Of a stretch of DNA of 64,000 nucleotides, positions 26,101-34,331 are shown piece by piece. Made by a program: the position numbers and the translations under genes. This stretch comes from JADJXV01 sp046328995 (GTDB taxonomy: Bacteria; Bacteroidota; Ignavibacteria; Kapaibacteriales; UBA961). The first letter of the stretch is position 1. The number at the start of each line of letters is the position of its first letter. The stretch lies in assembly GCA_046328995.1 (NCBI GenBank), contig JAXLVN010000001.1, positions 806,001 through 870,000 on the forward strand. The letters are read 5' to 3'. The notes below the pieces were generated by a model that saw only the letters and a list, made by a program, of their open reading frames with translations, was not told where the DNA came from and made no database searches.

Positions 26101-28048
26101 TGCTCAAATACCTGATATGGCAACGACCGGCGGTAATAAACGCGGACTACAATCTGTCGATTGGCAAATGCTGCGTTCAAACGCACTCCAAGTAGCATCC
26201 GGTAATCGCTCGGTCATCAGTGGTGGTGAAAGTAATCGTGCATCAGCGACAAACAGTACCGTCGGCGGCGGACAAGCTAATACAGCCAGCAATACAGGGA
26301 GTACTGTCGGTGGCGGTACTTCCAATACGGCAAGCGGATTTATGAGTACCATAAGCGGCGGTACTACTAATACGGCAGGTTCGTACTCGGCAATTCCGGG
26401 CGGCACCGCTCTCCAGCTTGGACAACGTTCCTTCGGGTATAATGCCAATCTCGACAGTTCGAACTTCAACGTACGCCCGATGGCTATTTCCCAGTCTAAT
26501 GTCGCTGTGTTTAATAACGTCGATTTCTGGCTGACAAATAACGATAATACGACACGTTCACTCCGTATGTATGAGCAAAATAACGTACCAAATGGCTTCC
26601 CCGGCACTACCAACTTTGTTGGATTCAAAGCGCCGAATTCTATCCCGGCTGACGTTACTTGGACGCTCCCCGATGCTGACGGAGCTGATGGTCAATTCCT
26701 CAAAACTAACGGAAGTGGCGCACTTAGCTGGGCGACAGCATCCGGCGGTCTGACACACTTTACCGAGTCAGCCAACACTGCAGCACCGAATAACGGTGTG
26801 CCGGTCGTCCAGCTCCTTGCTACCAACGCATCTACAGATGTCGATGTAGCCCTTACTCCCAAAGGAATAGGCGCGCTTACCGGACATGTAGCCGATAACA
26901 CATCTGCCGGCGGTAATAAACGCGGAGCAAATGCCATCGATTGGCAGACCACCCGCTCCAATGCAACGCAAGTGGCAAGCGGACAAAATGCAACCATCGG
27001 CGGCGGTAGCGGAAATACATCAAGCAATCTTTATACGACAGTCAGCGGCGGCGAGCAAAACGTTGCAAGTGGCGTGCAGTCAACCGTTAGCGGTGGATTT
27101 TTTAACGTCGCAAGCGGTGAGCGCTCCACCGTCAGCGGCGGTATTATCAACACAGCAAGCGGAGATTATTCTACAATTGTTGGCGGACGCGGACTCACGC
27201 TCTCAGGTATCGGTAGCGTCGGATATCACAACAATACGAATGGTACGAACGATATGGTAGTTGCCGATAATGGTACCGCCGTCCTCGGCAATACCGATCT
27301 CTGGCTTGCCAGCAATGATAATACTCCCCGATCACTGCGCTTTTTTGCTCAGAATAATACACCCGGTGCATTTCCGGGTGCTACAAATTTCGTGGGCTTC
27401 AAAGCTCCCGATGTCGTTACTACAAGCGTGACTTATACTCTCCCGCCTGCTGACGGTGCCGCCGGAGACCAACTCACGACCGACGGAGCAGGGAATCTCT
27501 CCTGGGCTCCTCCTAGTATTCCTTGTGGTGGTATAATAATGTGGCAGGGCGATATCAATAATGTACCCACCGGTTGGGCTCTCTGCGACGGAACCAACGG
27601 TACTCCAAATCTTAATGATCGATTCCCTCGGGGAACGACGAGTTCCGTTAGTGTGGGTATTTTGGGAGGCCAGGATACTCACTCTCACACTGTCGATGAT
27701 CACTCGCACGCTATTTCAACACTCACTGCAACCGGTAGTGTTGATAATGGAAACATTACCGGTAGTACGGATAATTCGACTACCGGCATAACTGCATCTG
27801 CGACACTTGACGCAGGTAATGACGTTACTACAGATGGTACCACCAATACCTTATCATCCACCTCCACGGTCAATATCACCGATAACGGTCACGGACACGG
27901 TGTTTCCGGCAGCTTGAGCAGCACTTCCGTGACGATTACTTCCGTTAGCGGTAATACGGACAATTCGACCGGGGTTGGAACCAATCAAGCTGATAATATT
28001 CCTGCCTTCGTGTATGTGGGATTTATTATGAGAGTCTGCCAGCAATAA
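23183..28048 (+). CDS. Giant exported repeat protein with adhesin-head repeats and phage tail-collar C-terminus
   Basis: From the ATG at 23183 (AAGGA upstream) the product is 1621 residues; an in-frame start at 23048 would add 45 residues before a clear signal peptide. Residues 1-24 are the signal. An N-terminal domain of about 125 residues (PRTLTVQGVLSDS, SVPYALIAETVADGAIT) is shared with the next gene. Most of the protein is glycine/asparagine-rich strand repeats of the type GGGxxNxASGxYSxIxGG, resembling YadA-type trimeric adhesin heads. These are interspersed with units of about 259 residues containing VDFWLTNND, FVGFKAPNS and TWTLPDADG. The last 180 residues are a phage tail-collar domain (GIIMWQGDINNVPTGWALCD, HSHTVDDHSHA, FIMRVC). 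No T9SS sorting domain is seen. It is probably a trimeric surface fibre; its target is unknown. Confidence 0.82.
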   Translation: MKKLFLTLTTAIGVAAFTPPLTAQIPRTLTVQGVLSDSLSRPVMDGVHRISIRIYDRQTGGNSLYFEEFTTQVFEGLFNLTLGAIKPLPKSLGFDKQYYLGISYDGKQEMPRIPLSSVPYALIAETVADGAITGSKIADGTITSDKLSPDLALSLKLGEKTLGNTFTPPAFVGGGNNNIASGSYSTIGAGLQNTASGGYSAIMGGHTNTASGNYSALGGGQSNAAQGAHSALAGGSNNSSAAQYSAIGGGYSNSINSNSTAGLIAGGYDNTIATGSQYASIGGGLLNTASAQYAHVSGGRVNTASGNYSSVVGGWSNSVSGLYSFIGGGYNNTVSGEFSSIPGGKNNTISGDNAFINGGVSNSVSGENAAVLGGANNSVGASGGIVLGNNLAITNSATNAIVIGSGPSAGSKLTSASPNSLTIAFNSNIATVFVDKANGSGGIGKVGFGNSNPLTMIDMTGVLTMRSIGQSEPAVSPLNQGRIYFDEVTGRFRVSENGGPYQDLMGEGRGGGGGGWLLTGNAGIIEGTNYLGPNNDAYLDLRAGDGEGGSITRLLLNTNGSIQRSIDGDPRGDEAIDLQTFRSSSDQVASGLYSVLTGGQLNSVSGIASVVSGGQQNNAEDILNFIGGGTNNDVRGAFNSIVGGGGNSISFDAQISSILGGGDNEINGHEGGIIGSVIGGGDFNTINSDYGFIGGGTEHIVDGTGAVIAGGGAIEDDGQGGFNYFGNTASGNYSGILGGADNTTNSQYASIGGGRGNTASGDYSVIGGGLTNTTLGLTSTVSGGSGNRANGDNSTVSGGEQNYAFGEFSTIPGGRMMTLTTNAARSFGFNGNSSGAVRDITIDAPNTAVWNNVDFWLTNNDGAPRTLRFYGLYDAIGAFPNGTQYVGFKAPNTIATSVTWTLPDADGTDGQFLKTDGNGALSWATAGGLQHFVESENTTPPNSEGVPVVQFLASSVSTNVDVALTPKGTGALLAQIPDMATTGGNKRGLQSVDWQMLRSNALQVASGNRSVISGGESNRASATNSTVGGGQANTASNTGSTVGGGTSNTASGFMSTISGGTTNTAGSYSAIPGGTALQLGQRSFGYNANLDSSNFNVRPMAISQSNVAVFNNVDFWLTNNDNTTRSLRMYEQNNVPNGFPGTTNFVGFKAPNSIPADVTWTLPDADGADGQFLKTNGSGALSWATASGGLTHFTESANTAAPNNGVPVVQLLATNASTDVDVALTPKGIGALTGHVADNTSAGGNKRGANAIDWQTTRSNATQVASGQNATIGGGSGNTSSNLYTTVSGGEQNVASGVQSTVSGGFFNVASGERSTVSGGIINTASGDYSTIVGGRGLTLSGIGSVGYHNNTNGTNDMVVADNGTAVLGNTDLWLASNDNTPRSLRFFAQNNTPGAFPGATNFVGFKAPDVVTTSVTYTLPPADGAAGDQLTTDGAGNLSWAPPSIPCGGIIMWQGDINNVPTGWALCDGTNGTPNLNDRFPRGTTSSVSVGILGGQDTHSHTVDDHSHAISTLTATGSVDNGNITGSTDNSTTGITASATLDAGNDVTTDGTTNTLSSTSTVNITDNGHGHGVSGSLSSTSVTITSVSGNTDNSTGVGTNQADNIPAFVYVGFIMRVCQQ

Positions 28049-28068
28049 GAGAGACTTCACCGCAGCAT

Positions 28069-28100
28069 ATGCCCTGTTCAATGAGTGAACAGGGCATTTT
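28069..28100 (+). terminator. Rho-independent terminator after the collar-domain protein gene
   Basis: A 12-bp perfect stem (ATGCCCTGTTCA at 28069-28080 with its complement at 28086-28097), a five-base loop and a short T run. Confidence 0.85.
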
Positions 28101-28140
28101 AATTAGACGTTACAGCAATTACACATTGAACTATTTATAC

Positions 28141-28148
28141 TATATTTG
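28141..28148 (+). promoter_or_regulatory. Putative -7 element (TATATTTG) upstream of the second tail-fibre-like gene
   Basis: Same TATATTTG octamer as at 23041, here about 104 bases before the start codon, with a TTG at 28126 closer than usual. The parallel placement before two paralogues suggests shared expression. Confidence 0.35.
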
Positions 28149-28251
28149 TAATCATACCTGCCATTCGCGGTTATTTCTTAGAAATCGTCATTTATGCATT
28201 ATCCGTAGATTCTAATCAACTGTATTTTTTAATTTTTATATATGAGGTTTT

Positions 28252-31200
28252 ATGAAAAAATATACCTTTTTCGTTTTTGCCTGCCTACTTCTCGGGAGCA
28301 CTGCTTTCTCAATGGGGCTTTGGTCACAGGTACCACGTCAGTTCAGTGTACAAGGTATTCTGACCGACAGTACGTCGAGGCCGATTCCTGATGGTATCCA
28401 TACTATCACGCTCCGAATCTACGATCGGCTCATGACTGGTTCAGCTCTCTATGTAGAAGAATATACAGTACCTATTCACAATGGTTTATTTAATCTCTCA
28501 CTTGGTATGAAGGCACCACTTCCAGCTTCGCTTGTGTTCGACAAACAGTATTTTGTCGGTATCAGTTATGATGGCAAGGCAGAAATAGCGAGAGTTCCAC
28601 TTACCTCTGTTCCCTACTCTCTGATTGCCGAGACAGTCACTGACGGAGCAATTACTACATCAAAAATCGCAGACGGTAGTATTACCAAGGACAAACTCTC
28701 TCTTGCCTTACAGGCATCCCTTAAAAGCGAAAAAACACTTGCCAATTCATTTACTCTTCCTAATTTCATCGGCGGTGGTGATTTTAATACTGCAACGGGA
28801 GCAAATTATTATAATACGATTACAGCCGGTCGGTCGAACAACGTTTCTGGACAATATGCAACGGTCGGTGGTGGATTTACGAATAAAGTACAGGCCTTAA
28901 GTGGTACAATTTCCGGTGGAAATACCAATACAGTCAACGCAAACGGTACGTATTCATTTATCGGCTCCGGGAAAGAAAATACTGTTGGTTCTACCTATTC
29001 TTCCATTGTAGGAGGATTCTCGAATTACAGCTCAGGTTCGTATAGCGCTATTGTCGGAGGGCGGGACAATTCTGCCTCCGGTGACTATACTGTAGTATTA
29101 GGAGGAAACGCTCTGATACTCAACACTGATGCAGATAGATCCATAGGATACCTCGCTAATAACGGTACACGCTCAATGACGATCAATACACCTAATGTCG
29201 CTGTGTTTGGAAATACTGATTTGTGGCTCGCATCCAATGACGGAACAACAAGAGCCCTGAAACTCTTCAGCAACAACCTCAATGCATCAGGCACATATCC
29301 TGGAACAACGGCAAAAAATGTCGCTCTCAAAGCTCCCGATGCCCTGGCCGCCGACATTATACTCACACTCCCAAATACCGCTGGAGGTGCCGGACAAACG
29401 CTGACATCAGATGGGTCAGGCGCATTGTATTGGAGTACTCAAAGTGCACTTGGAACTGCAGGAGGAGACCTGTCGGGTACATACCCTAATCCAACAATTG
29501 CTCAAAAAGGTGCTACCACCGGTCAAATCCTTCAATGGAATGGTTCTGCATGGGTCCCCGCTAATGACAATGTCGGCGGACTCGTCAACTTCACCGAATC
29601 TGTCTCGACCTCAGCTCCAAATGCTACAATCCCCGTCGTTCAATTCTTAGCTACCAATCCCGCAACGAATGTCGATGTTGCGCTTACTCCCAAAGGTACC
29701 GGCGCACTCACGGCAAACATCGCCGATAACAGTGCTTCCGGCGGGAATAAACGTGGCGCAAATGCTGTCGATTGGCAGTCAACACGGCAACAAAATACGC
29801 AAGTCGCCAGCGGACCTCAAGCCGTCATCGCCGGCGGCGCGAATAACACTGCAAGCAATAGTTATGCTGTCGTCGTCGGTGGTAATTTCAATGATGCTTC
29901 CGGAGCTCAAAGCTTTATCGGCGGCGGCGATATCAATACGGCAAGTGCCGCCTATGCTACTATCGGCGGCGGGAATTTCAACAGCGCAACCAATACCGGC
30001 GCTACCGTCGGTGGAGGGATGAATAATCATGCAACTAATACTGGAACGGTCGTTGCCGGTGGTAATAATAATAACGCTACTGCTGTCAATGCTGTCATCA
30101 TTGGTGGTCAGGATAATAGGGCAAGCGGTGTCTATTCAGGCATCGTCAGCGGCTATCAAAACTCCGCTTCCGCTCCCTACGCCTTCGTCGGTTCGGGTCA
30201 ACAAGACACGGCAAGTTCGCTCGGTGCGGTCGTTGCCGGTGGTATCCTCAATACGGCTAGCGGTGCGTATGCCGCTATTCCGGGCGGACGCGGACTCACT
30301 CTTGCAGGACAGTCAAGCTTTGGATACTTAGCCAATTTCAACGGCACGAATTCTATGGCTGTTTCAACACACAACACCGCCGTCTTTGGCAATACTAATC
30401 TCTGGCTTGCCAATAATGATGATACGACACGCTCGCTCCGATTCTATGAAAAATACAATACTGCAGGTGCTTTCCCTAATGGAACAAACTTCGTCGGCTT
30501 TAAAGCACCAAACTCCATCGCAGCTGACGTGACTTGGACACTCCCCGATGCCGACGGATCGAATCTACAGGTACTCAGCACGAATGGAAGTGGCGCACTT
30601 CAATGGAGTTCGGTGATTGTTGACGGTGCTACTGCCGGTGGTGACTTGACCGGTACTTACCCCAATCCGACGATTGCTCAAAAAAGCGCAACCAATGGTC
30701 AAATCTTAAAATGGAATGGTTCGGCATGGGTTGCGGCTAATGACAGCATCGGCGGACTCGTCAACTTCACCGAATCTGTCTCGACCTCAGCTCCAAATGC
30801 TACAATCCCCGTCGTTCAATTCTTAGCTACCAATCCCGCAACGAATGTCGATGTTGCGCTTACTCCCAAAGGTACCGGCGCACTCACGGCAAACATCGCC
30901 GATAACAGTGCTTCCGGCGGGAATAAACGTGGCGCAAATGCTGTCGATTGGCAGTCAACACGGCAACAAAATACGCAAGTCGCCAGCGGACCTCAAGCCG
31001 TCATCGCCGGCGGCGCGAATAACACTGCAAGCAATAGTTATGCTGTCGTCGTCGGTGGTAATTTCAATGATGCTTCCGGAGCTCAAAGCTTTATCGGCGG
31101 CGGCGATATCAATACGGCAAGTGCCGCCTATGCTACTATCGGCGGCGGGAATTTCAACAGCGCAACCAATACCGGCGCTACCGTCGGTGGAGGGATGAAT

Positions 31201-32292
31201 AATCATGCAACTAATACTGGAACGGTCGTTGCCGGTGGTAATAATAATAACGCTACTGCTGTCAATGCTGTCATCATTGGTGGTCAGGATAATAGGGCAA
31301 GCGGTGTCTATTCAGGCATCGTCAGCGGCTATCAAAACTCCGCTTCCGCTCCCTACGCCTTCGTCGGTTCGGGTCAACAAGACACGGCAAGTTCGCTCGG
31401 TGCGGTCGTTGCCGGTGGTATCCTCAATACGGCTAGCGGTGCGTATGCCGCTATTCCGGGCGGACGCGGACTCACTCTTGCAGGACAGTCAAGCTTTGGA
31501 TACTTAGCCAATTTCAACGGCACGAATTCTATGGCTGTTTCAACACACAACACCGCCGTCTTTGGCAATACTAATCTCTGGCTTGCCAATAATGATGATA
31601 CGACACGCTCGCTCCGATTCTATGAAAAATACAATACTGCAGGTGCTTTCCCTAATGGAACAAACTTCGTCGGCTTTAAAGCACCAAACTCCATCGCAGC
31701 TGACGTGACTTGGACACTCCCCGATGCCGACGGATCGAATCTACAGGTACTCAGCACGAATGGAAGTGGCGCACTTCAATGGAGTTCGGTGATTGTTGAC
31801 GGTGCTACTGCCGGTGGTGACTTGACCGGTACTTACCCCAATCCGACGATTGCAAATAGCAGCGTAACGGTTGCTAAAATCAGTGCAACTGGTACTGCAA
31901 ATGCTAGTTCATATCTACGCGGGGACGGTACATGGTCGCCGGCGACGACAGCCGCACCGACGTTTATGACAAAATCCGCCGATTATACCATTACAGCATC
32001 AGATGCTTCCGGGGATCTTTTCATTGTTAATGACCTAACTTCTACCGTGGTATTTACTCTTCCTCTGGCATCATCCGTGCTTCCTGGTCGCAAAATCAAT
32101 CTTGCCTGTTCTGCCGAAATACTCAATGGACATGCTAAGGCGTTGACCTCCGGCTCGGATGTATTCGTCGGAGCCGGTGTTCCTAATGGTACCGTCGATA
32201 CAGAAACAGCTCTTGGAGGAAATTTTGTGTGGATAAATCTTGTCAGCAATGGCACAGACAAATGGTATGTTATTGGTGTAGGAATGCCATAA
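28252..32292 (+). CDS. Giant exported repeat protein, paralogue of the collar-domain fibre, with exact internal duplication
   Basis: A 1346-residue exported protein beginning with signal peptide MKKYTFFVFACLLLGSTAFS and cut near residue 26. The N-terminal 125 residues closely parallel the upstream gene (VPRQFSVQGILTDSTSRPI, SVPYSLIAETVTDGAIT). The body again carries adhesin-head-like strand repeats and FVGFKAPNSIAADVTWTLP units. Two consecutive units of 392 residues are identical in protein and, as read, in DNA over 1105 bp. The C-terminus differs: a 110-residue beta-rich domain (TFMTKSADYTITASDASGD to WYVIGVGMP) resembling tail-fibre termini replaces the collar. No T9SS sorting domain is seen. 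It lies 203 bp after its paralogue, behind a terminator, and has its own terminator. Confidence 0.82.
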   Translation: MKKYTFFVFACLLLGSTAFSMGLWSQVPRQFSVQGILTDSTSRPIPDGIHTITLRIYDRLMTGSALYVEEYTVPIHNGLFNLSLGMKAPLPASLVFDKQYFVGISYDGKAEIARVPLTSVPYSLIAETVTDGAITTSKIADGSITKDKLSLALQASLKSEKTLANSFTLPNFIGGGDFNTATGANYYNTITAGRSNNVSGQYATVGGGFTNKVQALSGTISGGNTNTVNANGTYSFIGSGKENTVGSTYSSIVGGFSNYSSGSYSAIVGGRDNSASGDYTVVLGGNALILNTDADRSIGYLANNGTRSMTINTPNVAVFGNTDLWLASNDGTTRALKLFSNNLNASGTYPGTTAKNVALKAPDALAADIILTLPNTAGGAGQTLTSDGSGALYWSTQSALGTAGGDLSGTYPNPTIAQKGATTGQILQWNGSAWVPANDNVGGLVNFTESVSTSAPNATIPVVQFLATNPATNVDVALTPKGTGALTANIADNSASGGNKRGANAVDWQSTRQQNTQVASGPQAVIAGGANNTASNSYAVVVGGNFNDASGAQSFIGGGDINTASAAYATIGGGNFNSATNTGATVGGGMNNHATNTGTVVAGGNNNNATAVNAVIIGGQDNRASGVYSGIVSGYQNSASAPYAFVGSGQQDTASSLGAVVAGGILNTASGAYAAIPGGRGLTLAGQSSFGYLANFNGTNSMAVSTHNTAVFGNTNLWLANNDDTTRSLRFYEKYNTAGAFPNGTNFVGFKAPNSIAADVTWTLPDADGSNLQVLSTNGSGALQWSSVIVDGATAGGDLTGTYPNPTIAQKSATNGQILKWNGSAWVAANDSIGGLVNFTESVSTSAPNATIPVVQFLATNPATNVDVALTPKGTGALTANIADNSASGGNKRGANAVDWQSTRQQNTQVASGPQAVIAGGANNTASNSYAVVVGGNFNDASGAQSFIGGGDINTASAAYATIGGGNFNSATNTGATVGGGMNNHATNTGTVVAGGNNNNATAVNAVIIGGQDNRASGVYSGIVSGYQNSASAPYAFVGSGQQDTASSLGAVVAGGILNTASGAYAAIPGGRGLTLAGQSSFGYLANFNGTNSMAVSTHNTAVFGNTNLWLANNDDTTRSLRFYEKYNTAGAFPNGTNFVGFKAPNSIAADVTWTLPDADGSNLQVLSTNGSGALQWSSVIVDGATAGGDLTGTYPNPTIANSSVTVAKISATGTANASSYLRGDGTWSPATTAAPTFMTKSADYTITASDASGDLFIVNDLTSTVVFTLPLASSVLPGRKINLACSAEILNGHAKALTSGSDVFVGAGVPNGTVDTETALGGNFVWINLVSNGTDKWYVIGVGMP
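29573..30677 (+). repeat. Exact tandem duplication, copy 1
   Basis: A 1105-bp stretch that recurs at 30749-31853 with an offset of 1176 bp (392 codons). All bases compared by eye match; the sequence diverges at both edges. It lies wholly inside the second tail-fibre-like gene and keeps the frame. Confidence 0.93.
30749..31853 (+). repeat. Exact tandem duplication, copy 2
   Basis: Second copy of the 1105-bp repeat that starts at 29573. After its end the sequence changes from TTGCTCAAAA in copy 1 to TTGCAAATAG here, where the unique C-terminal region begins. Confidence 0.93.
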
Positions 32293-32317
32293 TCTATTGC
32301 ATTCATACTCTCTTCCC

Positions 32318-32353
32318 AAAGCAGCCGATTCTACCAAGAATCGGCTGCTTTTT
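32318..32353 (+). terminator. Rho-independent terminator after the second tail-fibre-like gene
   Basis: A 15-bp perfect stem (AAAGCAGCCGATTCT at 32318-32332 with its complement at 32337-32351), a four-base loop and a T run. Confidence 0.9.
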
Positions 32354-32515
32354 GTAGTACATCAGTCATTACACCGACACTTTTTAAAGATGAATCTCGC
32401 CTTTCTCTTCTTGAAGAAAGTACCAATGCTTGCTCATTGTTTGGAATATCCGTAGTTTCGTTGAACAACTACACTGTATGATTAGCCGAACTCCATCATC
32501 CTCCGACCTCATTCT

Positions 32516-34075
32516 ATGAAAAATTTAGTACTCCTTGCATTTTTCCTTGTCACGGGAATCGTCGCATCAGCGCAGAATATCATGATCAGTAATCTGGATT
32601 TCCCTCACGAACCCTCCATCTGCATCGACCCAAAGCACCCGAATGTACTCATTGCCGGCTCGAATATCGATAATTATCATGTAAGTACCGACACGGGACG
32701 TACATGGTCATCCAATAGATTATCGTCGAGTCTAGGTGTGTGGGGAGACCCCGTTATCGCCGTCGATACTTCAGGGAGCTTTTACTTTTTTCATCTTTCC
32801 AACCCTGCTAGCGGGAAATGGATCGACCGCATCGTCTGTCAAAAAACATCGGATCGTGGTGATGCCTGGAATGATGGTACCTTTACCGGTCTCAGCGGCG
32901 CAAAAGCACAGGATAAAGAGAGTTGTGCCATCGACCGCACCACCAACACCATCTACCTTACCTGGACACAATTCGATAAATATGGTTCCAAAGCTCCATC
33001 CGACAGCAGCACTATCCTCTTCTCCAAGTCCACCGATGGCGGCTCTACCTGGTCACCGGCCAGACGAATTAACGCTGTCGCCGGTGATTGCCTCGACAAC
33101 GACAACACCGTCGAAGGTGCGACGCCTGCGTGCGGACCCAATGGTGAACTCTATGTCAGCTGGGCAGGACCACTCGGGCTGACATTTACTAAATCACTCG
33201 ATCAGGGCGAGACTTGGCTCCCTCGTGAACATATCATTGACCCGTTTCCGGGTGGGTGGTACTATGATATTCCGGGAATTCCCCGCGCCAACGGACTCCC
33301 CTTTACTGTCTGTGATCTGAGCAAAAGCCCTTACCGTGGAACAATCTACATCAATTGGTCAGACCAGCGGAATGGCCCCAACAACACCGATGTGTGGATC
33401 ATCAAATCCGCCGATGGTGGCACGACTTGGTCATCCCCGATACGCGTTAATGATGATCAAACCGGAACGCATCAATTCTTTACCAGTATGGCAATTGACC
33501 AAACGACCGGGTATCTTTATTGCCTGTTTTATGATCGTCGGAATTCAACCGGCCTGGCAACGGAAGTGTATCTCGCCATCTCGATCGATGGAGGCACGAC
33601 ATGGGTCAATCGGAAAGTCAGTCAGAGTCCATTCGTTCCGAATCCCGATGTGTTTTTTGGTGATTATACTGGAATTACCGTGCATGACGGCATCATTCGA
33701 CCAATCTGGACTCGCCTCCACCTCGGCGCACTGAGTATCTGGACGGACATTCGACGGCATAGTGATTATATTACGACATCGGTTTCCACGAACGATTCTC
33801 CGGTAGAATCGCTGCAGCTCGAAAATTATCCTAACCCTAGCGATGACAATGTCTATGTGTCCTTCAAGCTGCGCAGGGAATCCGTCGTCAACCTTGCAAT
33901 GTACGATGTTAACGGTTCGATCGTGGCGGCTCTCCTCTCCAACGAAACCCGGAAATACGGCAAGTATGTTGAGAGAATTGATATGAGCAAGCTCACGATT
34001 CCCAGTGGCACATACATACTCCAACTCGTTGTCGATGGTGAAGTTAAGACCGCAAGACAGATAATTATCAAGTAA
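32516..34075 (+). CDS. BNR/Asp-box (sialidase-fold) protein with T9SS sorting domain
   Basis: A 519-residue exported protein. The signal peptide MKNLVLLAFFLVTGIVASA is cleaved before Gln20. The central 380 residues form a predicted six-bladed propeller with Asp-box motifs S-x-D-x-G-x-x-W: STDTGRTW, STDGGSTW, SLDQGETW, SADGGTTW and SIDGGTTW. Asp-boxes are structural and occur in sialidases but also in many non-enzymatic propellers; the arginine triad of a true sialidase cannot be assigned with confidence, so activity is unproven. The last 85 residues (LENYPNPSDDNVYVSFKLR to TARQIIIK) are a type A T9SS C-terminal sorting domain. Its own promoter is probable. The 256 bp after it contain no gene that I can support. 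Confidence 0.86.
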   Translation: MKNLVLLAFFLVTGIVASAQNIMISNLDFPHEPSICIDPKHPNVLIAGSNIDNYHVSTDTGRTWSSNRLSSSLGVWGDPVIAVDTSGSFYFFHLSNPASGKWIDRIVCQKTSDRGDAWNDGTFTGLSGAKAQDKESCAIDRTTNTIYLTWTQFDKYGSKAPSDSSTILFSKSTDGGSTWSPARRINAVAGDCLDNDNTVEGATPACGPNGELYVSWAGPLGLTFTKSLDQGETWLPREHIIDPFPGGWYYDIPGIPRANGLPFTVCDLSKSPYRGTIYINWSDQRNGPNNTDVWIIKSADGGTTWSSPIRVNDDQTGTHQFFTSMAIDQTTGYLYCLFYDRRNSTGLATEVYLAISIDGGTTWVNRKVSQSPFVPNPDVFFGDYTGITVHDGIIRPIWTRLHLGALSIWTDIRRHSDYITTSVSTNDSPVESLQLENYPNPSDDNVYVSFKLRRESVVNLAMYDVNGSIVAALLSNETRKYGKYVERIDMSKLTIPSGTYILQLVVDGEVKTARQIIIK

Positions 34076-34331
34076 TAATTCGTGCTTCGTGCCGATGAGG
34101 ACATCGATTCCGTAGCATGTCTGTTCACCGTATCGGGCGTATTTTTCAATCGTTGTTTCCGTTCTTTATCGAACGTGCTCTGTAGCTTGAGCATAGAAAG
34201 TTCTCACGCTGAAATGCCTCCACAGCATAAGCTGTGTCCTGCGGCTCCTCTCATGTACGCTGAACACGCGCCGCCCAACGCCAATTCCACCAAAATTCCG
34301 TAATTTGCACTTCAATTCTCTTGAATGTGTC

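Noticed and set aside
23183..32292. Prophage
   Set aside because: The tail-collar and fibre-like sequences have signal peptides and no capsid, terminase, portal or integrase genes are near.
32516..34075. A true sialidase
   Set aside because: Asp-boxes alone are structural; the catalytic arginine triad and Tyr/Glu pair could not be assigned.
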